The notes under the pieces are model-generated. The model was not told where the DNA came from and made no database searches. It saw only the letters and a program-made list of their open reading frames with translations. The position numbers were made by a program, and so were the translations under genes. Source: Methylobacterium sp. R2-1 (lineage in GTDB: Bacteria > Pseudomonadota > Alphaproteobacteria > Rhizobiales > Beijerinckiaceae). Taken from it: DNA of 64,000 bases. Below are positions 9,182 to 17,631 of this stretch, in pieces; the stretch's first letter is position 1; each line of letters starts with the position of its first letter. The DNA lies in assembly GCF_014191355.1 (NCBI RefSeq), contig NZ_JACHWM010000010.1, forward strand, positions 1 to 64,000. The letters run 5' to 3'.

Positions 9182-10777
9182 ATGCCCGATACGCCCGTCT
9201 TCGCCCATGCGGCCGTCGCCGCTCCCCACGCGCTGGCGGCTTCGGCCGGGCAGAACGTCCTGGCGCAGGGCGGCAACGCCATCGAGGCGATGGTCGCCAT
9301 GGCCGCCGCCATCGCGGTGGTCTACCCGCACATGAACGGCATCGGCGGCGACGGCTTCTGGCTGATCCGCGAGCGGAACGGCCGGGTGCGCGGCATCGAG
9401 GCCTGCGGGCCGGCCGGCCGGCTCGCCATCCGCGCCCGCTACCTTGAGAAAGGCTTTGAGGCGATCCCCTCCCGCGGCCCCGACGCGGCGGTGACGGTCG
9501 CCGGCACGATCGGTGGATGGCGCCTTGCCCTCGACATGGCCCGTGCCTTCGGCGGCCGGCTGCCCCTCGACGCGATCCTCGCCGACGCGATCCGCCACGC
9601 CCGCGCGGGCTGCCCGGTCTCTGCCTCGGAAGCGCGCTACGTGCCAAAGGAACTCGACACGCTCCACGACGCACCGAATTTCTCGGCAACCTACCTGAAC
9701 GAGGGCAAGCCCTACGAAGCGGGCGCGATCCGGGCGCAGCCCAAGCTCGCCGACACCCTGGCCCAGCTCGTCCATGCCGGGCTCGACGACTTCTACCGCG
9801 GCGATATCGGCAGGGAGATCGCAGCCGACCTGGAACGCCTCGGCGCCCCCGTCACCCGCGACGACCTCAAGGCCTACGCGGCCAAGGAGCGCCCCCCCCT
9901 GACCCTGCGGCGGCGCGACGCCACGCTCTACAACTTCCCGCCGCCGACCCAGGGGCTCGCGGCGCTGATCATCCTCGGGATCTTCGACCGCCTGAATATC
10001 CGCGAGCCGGAGAGCACCGCCCATTACCATGGGCTGATCGAGGCGACGAAGCGCGCCTTCGCGATCCGCGACCGCTTCGTCACCGATTTCGACCGCCTCA
10101 AGGGCGACCCGGCCGCCTTCCTCGATCCGAAGCGCCTCGACCGCGAGGCTGCGCTGATCGATCGAGGACGCGCCGCGAGCATCCCGGTGCGCTCGGGCGA
10201 GGGCGACACGGTCTGGATGGGCGCGATCGATCGCGACGGCATGGCCGTCTCCTACATCCAGTCGGTCTACTGGGAATACGGCTCCGGCACGGTGCTGCCG
10301 ACCACCGGCATCTGCTGGCAAAACCGCGGCATGTCCTTCTCGCTCGACGCCAACGCGGTGAACCCGCTGGAGCCGGGCCGGCGCCCGTTCCACACCCTGA
10401 TCCCGGCAATCGCCGCCTTCGACGACGGACGGGTCATGTCCTACGGCTCCATGGGCGGCGACGGGCAGCCGCAGTTCCAGGCCCAGATTTTTTCGCGCTA
10501 CGCCGATTACGGGATGTCGGTGGCCGACGCGGTCGACGCGCCGCGCCTGCTCTACGGCCGCACCTGGGGCGCCGAGTCGCTCAGTGTGAAGGTCGAGGAC
10601 CGCTTCGATCCGGACTGCATCGCGGCGCTCCGTCGGCTGGGCCACGATATCGAGGAACTGGGCGGCGCCTATATCGATTCGCTGGGACATGCCGGCATGC
10701 TGGTGCGCCACGCCAAGGACGGGCGGATCGAGGCGACCCACGATCCGCGCTCCGACGGCGGCGCGGCGGGACTTTGA
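9182..10777 (+). CDS. Gamma-glutamyltransferase-fold amidohydrolase, HpxW-like
   Basis: This is a 531-aa Ntn-hydrolase of the gamma-glutamyltranspeptidase superfamily. Proenzymes of this fold self-cleave before a Thr that becomes the nucleophile; the best candidate is Thr343 in GEGDTVWMGAI. The C-terminal YGSMGGDGQPQ region resembles oxamate amidohydrolase HpxW and other short intracellular members more than glutathione-degrading Ggt, which carries a TTHxSV motif. There is no signal peptide, so it should be cytoplasmic. The substrate is uncertain; oxamate or another amide is possible. The next gene (dhaK) is 89 bases away and may be in the same transcript, but no pathway link is obvious. Confidence 0.82.
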   Translation: MPDTPVFAHAAVAAPHALAASAGQNVLAQGGNAIEAMVAMAAAIAVVYPHMNGIGGDGFWLIRERNGRVRGIEACGPAGRLAIRARYLEKGFEAIPSRGPDAAVTVAGTIGGWRLALDMARAFGGRLPLDAILADAIRHARAGCPVSASEARYVPKELDTLHDAPNFSATYLNEGKPYEAGAIRAQPKLADTLAQLVHAGLDDFYRGDIGREIAADLERLGAPVTRDDLKAYAAKERPPLTLRRRDATLYNFPPPTQGLAALIILGIFDRLNIREPESTAHYHGLIEATKRAFAIRDRFVTDFDRLKGDPAAFLDPKRLDREAALIDRGRAASIPVRSGEGDTVWMGAIDRDGMAVSYIQSVYWEYGSGTVLPTTGICWQNRGMSFSLDANAVNPLEPGRRPFHTLIPAIAAFDDGRVMSYGSMGGDGQPQFQAQIFSRYADYGMSVADAVDAPRLLYGRTWGAESLSVKVEDRFDPDCIAALRRLGHDIEELGGAYIDSLGHAGMLVRHAKDGRIEATHDPRSDGGAAGL

Positions 10778-10866
10778 GCTGAAACGCGGCTTGCCCCGCG
10801 CATCGTGGGCGGTACCCTTCGCGCAAACGCCCGCCCGACAAGCGGGCGCGACGGGAGGAGCAATCC

Positions 10867-12504
10867 TTGGCCCACTTCATCAACGACCGCGCCGGGCTCG
10901 TCACTGACGCTATCGACGGGCTCGTCGCAGGCAGCGGCGGGGCGCTGGCACGGCTCGACGGCTACCCCGAGATCCGCGTCGTGCTGCGGGCCGAACCCGA
11001 GCGGGGCCAAGTCGCGGTCGTCTCCGGCGGCGGCTCGGGGCACGAGCCGGCCCATGCGGGCTTCGTCGGGCCAGGGCTGCTCGCGGCGGCAGTGTGCGGC
11101 GACGTGTTCGCCTCGCCCTCCGTTGATGCGGTGCTCGCCGGCATCCTGGCGGTGACGGGCGAGGCGGGCTGCGTCCTCGTCGTGAAGAACTATGCCGGCG
11201 ACCGGCTGAATTTCGGCCTTGCCGCCGAGCGCGCCCGGGCACTGGGCCGCAGGGTCGAGACCGTGCTGGTGGCCGACGACATCGCCCTGCCGGATGCGGC
11301 CCGGCCGCGGGGGCTTGCCGGCACGCTCCTCGTCCACAAGGTCGCGGGCCACACCGCCGCCTCCGGCGCGTCGCTCGCCGAGGTGGCGGCGTTGGCTCGG
11401 CGCACGGCCGGTGCGGTGCGCACCCTCGGCATCGCCGTCTCCACCGCGACGATCCCCGGCTCCAGGCCCGAGGCGCGTCTGGAGGAGGGCCAGGCGGAAC
11501 TCGGCCTCGGTATCCACGGCGAGCCCGGCATCGAGCGCATCGACCTGCCCCGCGCGAACATGCTTGCCGAGCGCATGACCAAGCGCTTTCCCGATCCCAT
11601 CGCGGGGGCCGACAGGCTCGCGCTGCTCGTCAACAATCTCGGCTCGGCCACCGCCTTGGAGATGGCGGTGCTGACGAAGGCGGTGCTCGCGACCGAACTC
11701 GGGAAGCGGGTGCGACTGCTCTTCGGCCCCTCTCCGGTCATGACTGCCCTCGACATGCACGGCGCCTCCCTCACCTTCCTGGCGCTGGACGACGCCATCG
11801 AGGCGGCCCTTCTCTCCGAGACGCCGGTCGCCGCCTGGCCGCGCGCACGGATCCTACGCGAACCGAGCGTCCAGCCGCTACCGGAGGGGCTGGTCGGTGG
11901 GCCGGCACCGACACCCTCGCGGGATGCGGCCGTCGCCGCGCGGATCGAGGCGGTGGGCCGGGCACTGATTGCGGCGGAAGCCTCGCTCAACGCCCTCGAC
12001 GCGCGGGTCGGCGACGGCGACACCGGCTCGACCTTTGCCGAAGGCGCCCGCGCCGTGCTGGCCGATCTCGACCGGCTGCCCCAGGCCGAGCCCGCCGCGC
12101 TCTGCCGGGCGCTCGGCGAGCGCCTTGGGCGCGCCACGGGCGGGTCGAGCGGTGTGCTGCTCTCGATCTTCTTCGCCGCCGCCGGCTCGGCGCTCACCGG
12201 GGGTTCGGACTGGGCGAAAGCCTGTGCCGCCGGTGTGGAGCGGGTGCGCGAGATCGGCGGCGCCGGACCCGGCGATCGCACGATGCTCGACGCGGCGATT
12301 CCGGCAATCGAAGCGCTGGCGGCCTCCGGTCTGGGCGCGGCGGCGCAGGCGGCCCGCGCGGGCGCCGAGGCGACCGCAGAGATGGAGCGGGCCGGCACCG
12401 GCCGCTCAAGCTATCTCGCCAGCGGTGACTTGAAGGGCCATCCCGATCCCGGCGCGGTTGCGGTGGCGATCGCCTTTGAGGCACTGGCCTCTGAATCGAG
12501 GTGA
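10867..12504 (+). CDS. dhaK: Dihydroxyacetone kinase, single-chain ATP-dependent (DhaK-DhaL)
   Basis: The product phosphorylates dihydroxyacetone (or a related triose) with ATP. The 545-aa chain fuses a DhaK substrate-binding domain (about 1-330) and a DhaL nucleotide-binding domain (about 345-545). DhaK has SGGGSGHEPAHAGFVG and His217 in LGIHGEPGIERID, the residue that covalently holds the substrate in characterised enzymes. DhaL has DARVGDGDTGST, the Asp cluster that binds Mg-ATP. The start is TTG at 10867, supported by GGGAGGAG seven bases upstream and by homology starting there. In a methylotroph it could recycle triose from C1 assimilation or glycerol use; this is inference. Confidence 0.92.
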   Translation: MAHFINDRAGLVTDAIDGLVAGSGGALARLDGYPEIRVVLRAEPERGQVAVVSGGGSGHEPAHAGFVGPGLLAAAVCGDVFASPSVDAVLAGILAVTGEAGCVLVVKNYAGDRLNFGLAAERARALGRRVETVLVADDIALPDAARPRGLAGTLLVHKVAGHTAASGASLAEVAALARRTAGAVRTLGIAVSTATIPGSRPEARLEEGQAELGLGIHGEPGIERIDLPRANMLAERMTKRFPDPIAGADRLALLVNNLGSATALEMAVLTKAVLATELGKRVRLLFGPSPVMTALDMHGASLTFLALDDAIEAALLSETPVAAWPRARILREPSVQPLPEGLVGGPAPTPSRDAAVAARIEAVGRALIAAEASLNALDARVGDGDTGSTFAEGARAVLADLDRLPQAEPAALCRALGERLGRATGGSSGVLLSIFFAAAGSALTGGSDWAKACAAGVERVREIGGAGPGDRTMLDAAIPAIEALAASGLGAAAQAARAGAEATAEMERAGTGRSSYLASGDLKGHPDPGAVAVAIAFEALASESR

Positions 12505-12515
12505 GACGATCGACG

Positions 12516-13361
12516 ATGAGCACCCTGAACCAGGACCAGAGCGACTACTGGAACGGCGAGGTCGGGCAGCGCTGGGCCGCCCACCACGAGGCGCTCGATA
12601 CCGCCTTCGCGCCCTTCACCGAGGTCCTGTTCGCCCGCGCCGCACTCACGCCCGGCGACCGGGTGCTCGATATCGGCTGCGGGGCGGGCGACACCGCGCT
12701 CATCGCTGCGCGGCAGGTCGGGAGCGGCGGCCACGTCACCGCCGCCGATCTGTCGGAGCCGCTGCTGGCCGTCGGTCGCGAGCGAGCGGCGCGGGAGGAG
12801 CCGGGCGCCGCCCCGATCGATTGGGTGCGGGCCGACGCCCAGGATCACGCCTTCGGCACCCGCTTCGATCACGCCCTCTCCCGCTTCGGCGTGATGTTCT
12901 TCGAGGATTCCGCCGCCGCCTTCGCCAACATCCGCCGCTCCCTCGTGGCAGACGGGCGGCTGAGCTTCCTCTGCTGGCGAAGCATGGCGGAGAATGCCTG
13001 GGTCACGCTGGCACGGGACGCGGTTCTGCCGCTCCTGCCCGAGGCCGAGGCGCCGCAGCCCGACGCACCGGGCCCCTTCCGCTTCGCCGCGCCGGAGACG
13101 CTTTTGCCTATTCTTGAGGCAGCCGGTTTCCGCACCATCGCCTGCGAACCGGTAGATCGGCTGATGCGGGTCGGCGAGATGCCCGAGGCGGCGGCCGACT
13201 TCGTGGCGACCCGCGGTCCCATCGCCCGCCTGCTGCGCGAGCGAGAGCCGGCCGTAAAGGAAGCTGCCTTCAAAATCATCACGGAGCTTTTTACCCACCG
13301 CTTCGGGTCCGGCCCCGTCGAACTCGGCGCCGCCTGCTGGCTCGTCACCGCCCGAACCTGA
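12516..13361 (+). CDS. Class I SAM-dependent methyltransferase
   Basis: The 281-aa protein has the Rossmann methyltransferase fold: motif I VLDIGCGAGDTALIAA near residues 50-65, a downstream acidic residue in TAADLSEPL, and DHALSRFGVMFFED in the motif IV area. It resembles UbiE/arsenite- or small-molecule-type methyltransferases, but the substrate cannot be read from sequence. The ATG at 12516 lies 12 bases after the dhaK stop, with GAGGTGAG upstream, so it is probably translated from the dhaK transcript. GTG 12501 overlapping the dhaK stop is the alternative start. Confidence 0.85.
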   Translation: MSTLNQDQSDYWNGEVGQRWAAHHEALDTAFAPFTEVLFARAALTPGDRVLDIGCGAGDTALIAARQVGSGGHVTAADLSEPLLAVGRERAAREEPGAAPIDWVRADAQDHAFGTRFDHALSRFGVMFFEDSAAAFANIRRSLVADGRLSFLCWRSMAENAWVTLARDAVLPLLPEAEAPQPDAPGPFRFAAPETLLPILEAAGFRTIACEPVDRLMRVGEMPEAAADFVATRGPIARLLREREPAVKEAAFKIITELFTHRFGSGPVELGAACWLVTART

Positions 13362-13371
13362 GGTTCGTTCC

Positions 13372-13387
13372 TGGCACGCCCCTTGCT
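13372..13387 (+). promoter_or_regulatory. Sigma-54 (RpoN) promoter for the MFS antiporter
   Basis: TGGCACG at 13372-13378, four Cs, then TTGCT at 13383-13387 match the RpoN consensus TGGCACG-N4-TTGCW exactly. The invariant GG (13373-13374) and GC (13385-13386) are 12 bases apart, as required. It lies in the 51-base gap between two genes, correctly oriented, with the predicted transcription start about 13397 and the antiporter ATG at 13413. RpoN promoters need an enhancer-binding activator; none is encoded in this window. Confidence 0.8.
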
Positions 13388-13412
13388 GAGCCCCGGCGCC
13401 GCAAGGGAGTGA

Positions 13413-14705
13413 ATGATGCATGCAATTTCCGATCGGACGCGGTGGATCCAGCTCGGGCTCGGTCTCCTCGTCATGATGACGATCTCCAGCCCGCAATATG
13501 TCTGGACGCTGTTCGTGAAGCCGTTCCAGGCCACCACCGGCGCGAGCCTCGCCGCCGTGCAGGTCGCCTTCACGATGCTGATCGTGCTCCAGACCTTCTT
13601 CTCGCCGGTGCAGGGCTGGCTGATCGAGCGCTTCAGCGCCAAGGCCATGATCGCGTTCGGCGCCGCCCTGTCGGGGCTGGGCTGGGTCGCAGCCTCCTAC
13701 ACCGACACGCTGTGGGGCCTCTACGCAACTTACGGTTTGCTCTGCGGGCTGGGCACCGGCATCGTCTATGTCGGCGTCATCGGGCTGATGGTGCGCTGGT
13801 TCCCCGACCGGCGCGGCTTCGCGGCCGGCGTCGTGGCAGCGGGCTATGGCATGGGCGCCATCGCCACTACGTTCCCCATCACCGACATGATCGCGGCCTC
13901 GGGCTACCGCCACACCCTACTGGTGTTCGGCGCGATCATGGCGGTCGTCGGCTTCGTCGCGGCGCTCGGCCTGCGCACGCCGAAGGCCGGTGAGACCCCC
14001 ACGATCCCCGCCGAAAAGGTCGCGAGCGCCGCCCGCGACGTGGCCCCGGCTCAGATGCTGAAGACCCCGCTATTCTGGCTGATGTTCGCCATGATGGCGA
14101 TGATGTCGACCGGCGGCCTGATGGTGGTCGCGCAGTTCGCCGCTTTCGCGCGTGAGTTCGGCGTCGCCGACGCGATGGTGTTCGGCTTCGCCGCGCTGCC
14201 CTTCGCGCTCACCTTCGACCGCATCACCAACGGCCTGACGCGGCCCTTCTTCGGCTGGGTCTCGGACCATGTCGGCCGCGAGAACACCATGGCGGTCGCC
14301 TTCGCCCTGGAGGCGGTGGCCATCGGCCTGCTGCTGATGTTCCGAGAGAACGCCTACGCCTTCGCGCTGCTCTCGGGCGTCGTGTTCTTCGCCTGGGGCG
14401 AGATCTTCTCGCTGTTCCCCTCGACGCTCACCGACACCTTCGGCACAAAGCACGCCACCACGAACTACGGCTTCCTCTACATGGCTCAGGGCGTCGGCTC
14501 TCTGCTCGGCGGCCCCGTCGCCGCGCTGATCCACGACGCGGTCGGGAGCTGGGTGCCCGTCTTCGGCATCGCCATCGTCCTCGACCTCGTCGTAGCCGCG
14601 CTCGCCTGGTTCGTGCTCAAGCCGGCCCGCCGCGCCTATCTCGGCGTGCCCGGTCCGGCCGTGCCGGAGATGGCCGCGCCGTTGAGTGTCCGTCCGGCAG
14701 TGTGA
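13413..14705 (+). CDS. oxlT: Oxalate/formate antiporter-type MFS transporter
   Basis: This 430-aa inner-membrane protein has the 12-helix major facilitator fold. It shows features of the oxalate:formate antiporter family: an N-terminal helix reading MTISSPQYVWTLFVKPFQ, the loop LMVRWFPDRRGFAAGV between helices 4 and 5, and LTDTFGTKHATTNYGFLYMAQG late in the second half. In OxlT-type proteins the exchange imports oxalate and exports formate. GGGAGTGA precedes ATG 13413. It has its own sigma-54 promoter and a strong intrinsic terminator (14758-14797), so it is a single-gene unit under conditional control. Transport of another carboxylate cannot be excluded. Confidence 0.82.
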   Translation: MMHAISDRTRWIQLGLGLLVMMTISSPQYVWTLFVKPFQATTGASLAAVQVAFTMLIVLQTFFSPVQGWLIERFSAKAMIAFGAALSGLGWVAASYTDTLWGLYATYGLLCGLGTGIVYVGVIGLMVRWFPDRRGFAAGVVAAGYGMGAIATTFPITDMIAASGYRHTLLVFGAIMAVVGFVAALGLRTPKAGETPTIPAEKVASAARDVAPAQMLKTPLFWLMFAMMAMMSTGGLMVVAQFAAFAREFGVADAMVFGFAALPFALTFDRITNGLTRPFFGWVSDHVGRENTMAVAFALEAVAIGLLLMFRENAYAFALLSGVVFFAWGEIFSLFPSTLTDTFGTKHATTNYGFLYMAQGVGSLLGGPVAALIHDAVGSWVPVFGIAIVLDLVVAALAWFVLKPARRAYLGVPGPAVPEMAAPLSVRPAV

Positions 14706-14757
14706 GGCCGAAACGCACCGATCAGCCCCTGGCCGTCCAGGCCGGGGGCGCGTAACG

Positions 14758-14797
14758 AGGTCCGCGCGACGGCTCTTCCGTCATCGCGGACCTTTTT
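14758..14797 (+). terminator. Rho-independent terminator after the MFS antiporter
   Basis: AGGTCCGCG (14758-14766) pairs perfectly with CGCGGACCT (14785-14793), with an inner GACGG/CCGTC stem (14768-14772 and 14778-14782) and a CTCTT loop, followed by a T run ending at 14797. It closes the antiporter transcript 52 bases after its stop and insulates cobL. Confidence 0.9.
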
Positions 14798-14827
14798 CAT
14801 GCACACGATCCTGCGGCAGCCCGCTCC

Positions 14828-16078
14828 GTGTCCCCTGCCGTGACGGCCCCGCTGTCCCCCGCGCCGGGCCGCGCACCCTGGCTCGCCATCGTCGGCATCG
14901 GCGAGGACGGACGGGCCGGCCTCTCACCCGCCGCCATCGCTGCCCTCGACGGGGCGGACGTGATTTATGGCGGGCGCCGCCACCTTGCCCTCGCCGCTCC
15001 GCTCACCGCCGAGACTCGCGCGTGGCCGAGCCCGATCACGGATGCCTATCCCGGCATCCTGGCGCGGCGGGGCCGGCCGACCTGCATCCTCGCCACCGGC
15101 GACCCGTTCCATTACGGCATCGGCGCCGAGATCGCCCGGCTGGTGCCGGCGGCCGAGATCCGCGCCTTCCCGCAGCCCTCCGCCTTCAGCCTCGCCGCCG
15201 CCCGGCTCGGCTGGTCCCTGCCCGGGACCGCCTGCCTCACCCTGCACGGGCGCGACCTTTTCGGCATCGTGCCGCATCTCCAGCCCGGCGCCCGCCTCCT
15301 CGCCCTGTCCTGGGACGGCGCGACGCCGGCCGCGCTCGCCGCGCTGCTGACCGAACGCGGGCTCGGCCCCTCGCGGCTCATTGTGCTCGAAGCGATGGGC
15401 GGTCCGAACGAGCGGGCTCGCGAGGCGCGGGCGGACGGCTTCGACCTGACGGAGATCGCCGCCCTCAACACCCTCGCGGTCGAGGTGGAAGCGGCACCCG
15501 GCGCCCGGATCGTCCCGCTGAGCCCCGGCCTCGACGATGCGTGGTTCGAGAATGACGGCCAGCTCACCAAGGCGGAGATCCGCGCGGTGACGCTCGCGGC
15601 CCTGCGCCCGCGGGCCGGCGAGACCCTGTGGGATCTCGGCGCCGGCGCGGGCTCGGTCTCGATCGAGTGGTGCCTGCGCCATCCCGCCAATCGGGCCGTC
15701 GCGGTGGAGCGCCGCCCGGACCGGGCCGAGCGGATCACCCGCAACGCGAAGACGCTCGGCGTCGATGCCCGCGTGGAGGTCGTCGTCGACGCCTCGCTCG
15801 CGGCTTTGCCCGCCCTCCCCTCCCCTCGGGCGGTCTTCGTCGGCGGCGGCGTCGCCGAACCGGGCCTGCTCGCCGCCTGCCGGGACGCGCTGCCGCGCGA
15901 CGGCCGCTGCGTCGCCAACGCCGTCACCCTGGAGGGCGAGGCGGCCCTGCTCGCGGTTTTCAGTGAGGCTGGCGGCGCGCTGCGCCGGCTCTCCGTCGCC
16001 CACGCGGCGCCGGTCGGCGGCCTCACCGGCTGGCGCCCGGCCATGCCGATCACGCAATGGGTCTGGACGAAGCCGTGA
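14828..16078 (+). CDS. cobL: Precorrin-6Y C5,15-methyltransferase (decarboxylating)
   Basis: This two-domain enzyme of aerobic cobalamin synthesis methylates C5 and C15 of precorrin-6B (dihydro-precorrin-6) and decarboxylates the C12 acetate to give precorrin-8. The 416-aa chain has the CbiE tetrapyrrole methylase domain (about 15-215, with WLAIVGIGEDG and LATGDPFHYGIG) fused to the CbiT domain (about 235-405, with LWDLGAGAGSVSIEW). The start is GTG at 14828; a GTG four codons on is possible. It overlaps cobE. No cobalamin riboswitch is visible in the 120 bases upstream, so the operon promoter or control is not clear. Confidence 0.95.
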   Translation: MSPAVTAPLSPAPGRAPWLAIVGIGEDGRAGLSPAAIAALDGADVIYGGRRHLALAAPLTAETRAWPSPITDAYPGILARRGRPTCILATGDPFHYGIGAEIARLVPAAEIRAFPQPSAFSLAAARLGWSLPGTACLTLHGRDLFGIVPHLQPGARLLALSWDGATPAALAALLTERGLGPSRLIVLEAMGGPNERAREARADGFDLTEIAALNTLAVEVEAAPGARIVPLSPGLDDAWFENDGQLTKAEIRAVTLAALRPRAGETLWDLGAGAGSVSIEWCLRHPANRAVAVERRPDRAERITRNAKTLGVDARVEVVVDASLAALPALPSPRAVFVGGGVAEPGLLAACRDALPRDGRCVANAVTLEGEAALLAVFSEAGGALRRLSVAHAAPVGGLTGWRPAMPITQWVWTKP

Positions 16079-16482
16079 GCCCGCCCCGCGTCGTCGCCGG
16101 TATCGGCTTCCGCCGGGCGACGGCGGCCGCGGAGATCGTCGCCCTCCTGAACCGGGCACTTGCCGAGGCCGGGCTCCCATCCGAACGGCTTTCCGCCATC
16201 GCCACCGCCTCGGACCGGGCCGCCGAACCGACGGTCCGCGAGGCCGCAGCCGCCTTCGGCCTCGCGCCGACGGCGCTCGATGCGGCGGCCCTGACGGCGA
16301 CGGATGCGCGGGTCGTGACCCGCTCGCCCCGGATCGAGGCGAGCCGCGGCGTCGGCTCGGTAGCGGAGGCGGCCGCTCTGGCCTGCGCCGGCCCGGAAGC
16401 ACGCCTCCTCCTGCCCCGCATCACCAGCGGGGGCGCCACCTGCGCCCTCGCCGTCACGGACCAAGCATCAGGCTTCCCCTGA
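16075..16482 (+). CDS. cobE: Cobalamin biosynthesis protein CobE (CbiG C-terminal type)
   Basis: The protein belongs to the CobE/CbiG-C family: VVAGIGFRRATAAAEIV at the start and a C-terminal TRSPRIEASRGVGSVAEAAAL segment. CobE is needed for aerobic cobalamin synthesis in Pseudomonas-type pathways, but its exact step is unsettled. GTG 16075 overlaps the cobL stop in a GTGA junction, which fits translational coupling and gives 135 aa; an in-frame ATG at 16057 gives 141 aa. Its 3' end converges on the lysR gene, with about 150 non-coding bases between. Confidence 0.88.
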   Translation: MSPPRVVAGIGFRRATAAAEIVALLNRALAEAGLPSERLSAIATASDRAAEPTVREAAAAFGLAPTALDAAALTATDARVVTRSPRIEASRGVGSVAEAAALACAGPEARLLLPRITSGGATCALAVTDQASGFP

Positions 16483-16632
16483 CCGAGAAGGGGCCTGGCC
16501 TGCCCGGCGCGAAGGGACCGTTCACACAGCTCGAGCCAACATGGGACCGCACAATGAGCCTTGGCGTCGCGATGCTCGGAGCGGGGGCTGCGCCGTCTGA
16601 TAGCCGCTGCAGCCTCCCGCGAAGCCCGTTCC

Positions 16633-17541
16633 TCAACCTGCCCGGCCGCCTCCTGAAAGGCTGCCGACCCTCTCCGCCGCGAAGCGCTCGCGCAGCCATG
16701 AAGCGGCCGGGCCGCAGGGCCGCTGCTTGTGCCAGACCAATTCGAGGGCGATCGGCCAATCGCCCTTGTCGAATTGCAGGTCAGGCGTGACGAGGTACGG
16801 CGCGGTTTGGGAGGCGGCGATGACGTGGTCGGTAACGAAGGCCCAGCCGATTCCGTGCTTCACCATCTCCAGAATGACCCAGTGACTCTCCACCCACCAC
16901 ACCTCGGCGGCCACCCGCAGGCGGCGCTTCTCCGGTCCGTCGCTGCGCGCGGCCACGAGGATCTGGCGGTGGCGCTTCAACTCCTCCCACTCCACCCGCG
17001 CCTTCGCGAGCGGATGGTCGCGTCCGCAGACGAGTTTGAGCGGCACCCAGCCGATGGTCTGGAAGCCAAGCTCCGTCGGCAGGACTTCCTGGCGCCACAT
17101 CACGCCGAGATCCGCGGCCCCCGATTGCACCATGCGGCTGACATCCTCCATCAGCGGGAAGAGCAGCTCCAGTTCCACGAAGGGGAAGTGCCGGGCGAAA
17201 TCGGCGAAGAGGGCGCCGAGCGCGTGCTCGGGATAGAGTTCGTCGATGGCGACGACCAGCCGGTTCTCGACCCGCTGCTCCAGGCTGCTCGCCACACCGA
17301 TCAGGTGCTCGCGCCGGTCGAGCACGACGCGCGCCTCCAGGAGAAGCCGCTCCCCCGCCGGAGTGAGCACCGGGTTCCGGCCCGTCCGGCTGAACAGCGC
17401 CAGCCCTAGATCAAGCTCGAGGTTGGCCACCTGGGTGCTGACGGCCGATTGCGCCTTCCGCAGCCTGCGGGCCGCGCCGGAGAAGGAGCCGACCTCGGCC
17501 GCGGCCACGAAGGCCTGAAGCTGTTCGAGCGAGACGGCCAT
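16633..17541 (-). CDS. LysR-family regulator, probably of the divergent PACE efflux gene
   Basis: The product is a 302-aa LysR-type regulator. The winged helix-turn-helix is at about 1-65 (LEQLQAFVAAAEVGSFSGAARRL, then LELDLGLALFSR) and the effector domain follows. The start MAVSLEQLQ at 17541 fits the family; the frame is open further upstream but not homologous. It is transcribed divergently from the PACE pump gene across a 90-base gap that has LysR-type dyads. This copies the known aceR/aceI arrangement of Acinetobacter, so control of that pump, in response to a cationic biocide or polyamine, is the best guess. Confidence 0.9.
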   Translation of the reverse strand: MAVSLEQLQAFVAAAEVGSFSGAARRLRKAQSAVSTQVANLELDLGLALFSRTGRNPVLTPAGERLLLEARVVLDRREHLIGVASSLEQRVENRLVVAIDELYPEHALGALFADFARHFPFVELELLFPLMEDVSRMVQSGAADLGVMWRQEVLPTELGFQTIGWVPLKLVCGRDHPLAKARVEWEELKRHRQILVAARSDGPEKRRLRVAAEVWWVESHWVILEMVKHGIGWAFVTDHVIAASQTAPYLVTPDLQFDKGDWPIALELVWHKQRPCGPAASWLRERFAAERVGSLSGGGRAG

Positions 17542-17543
17542 CC

Positions 17544-17592
17544 ATCTGGTTTCCAGATACGTTCCAACTTGGCAGCCGGTGTATCGCAGATA
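17544..17592. promoter_or_regulatory. LysR-type operator dyads in the lysR/PACE gap
   Basis: ATCTGG-TTT-CCAGAT (17544-17558) is a perfect 15-bp dyad containing T-N11-A, the LysR box. A second perfect dyad, TATC-GCA-GATA (17582-17592), lies about 36 bp further, center to center, on the pump side. A recognition site next to the regulator start and an activation site next to the target is the usual LysR layout. Confidence 0.6.
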
Positions 17593-17631
17593 GAAGGCGG
17601 CGGACCAACCCAGGCGTTCCAGGGCAAGTCC

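Noticed and set aside
8897..10741. Upstream extension of the minus-strand ORF ending at 8582
   Set aside because: It runs antisense through the amidohydrolase gene; only the part below 8932 looks protein-like.
14706..14827. Cobalamin riboswitch before cobL
   Set aside because: The gap is filled by the antiporter terminator and no B12-box-like sequence is present.
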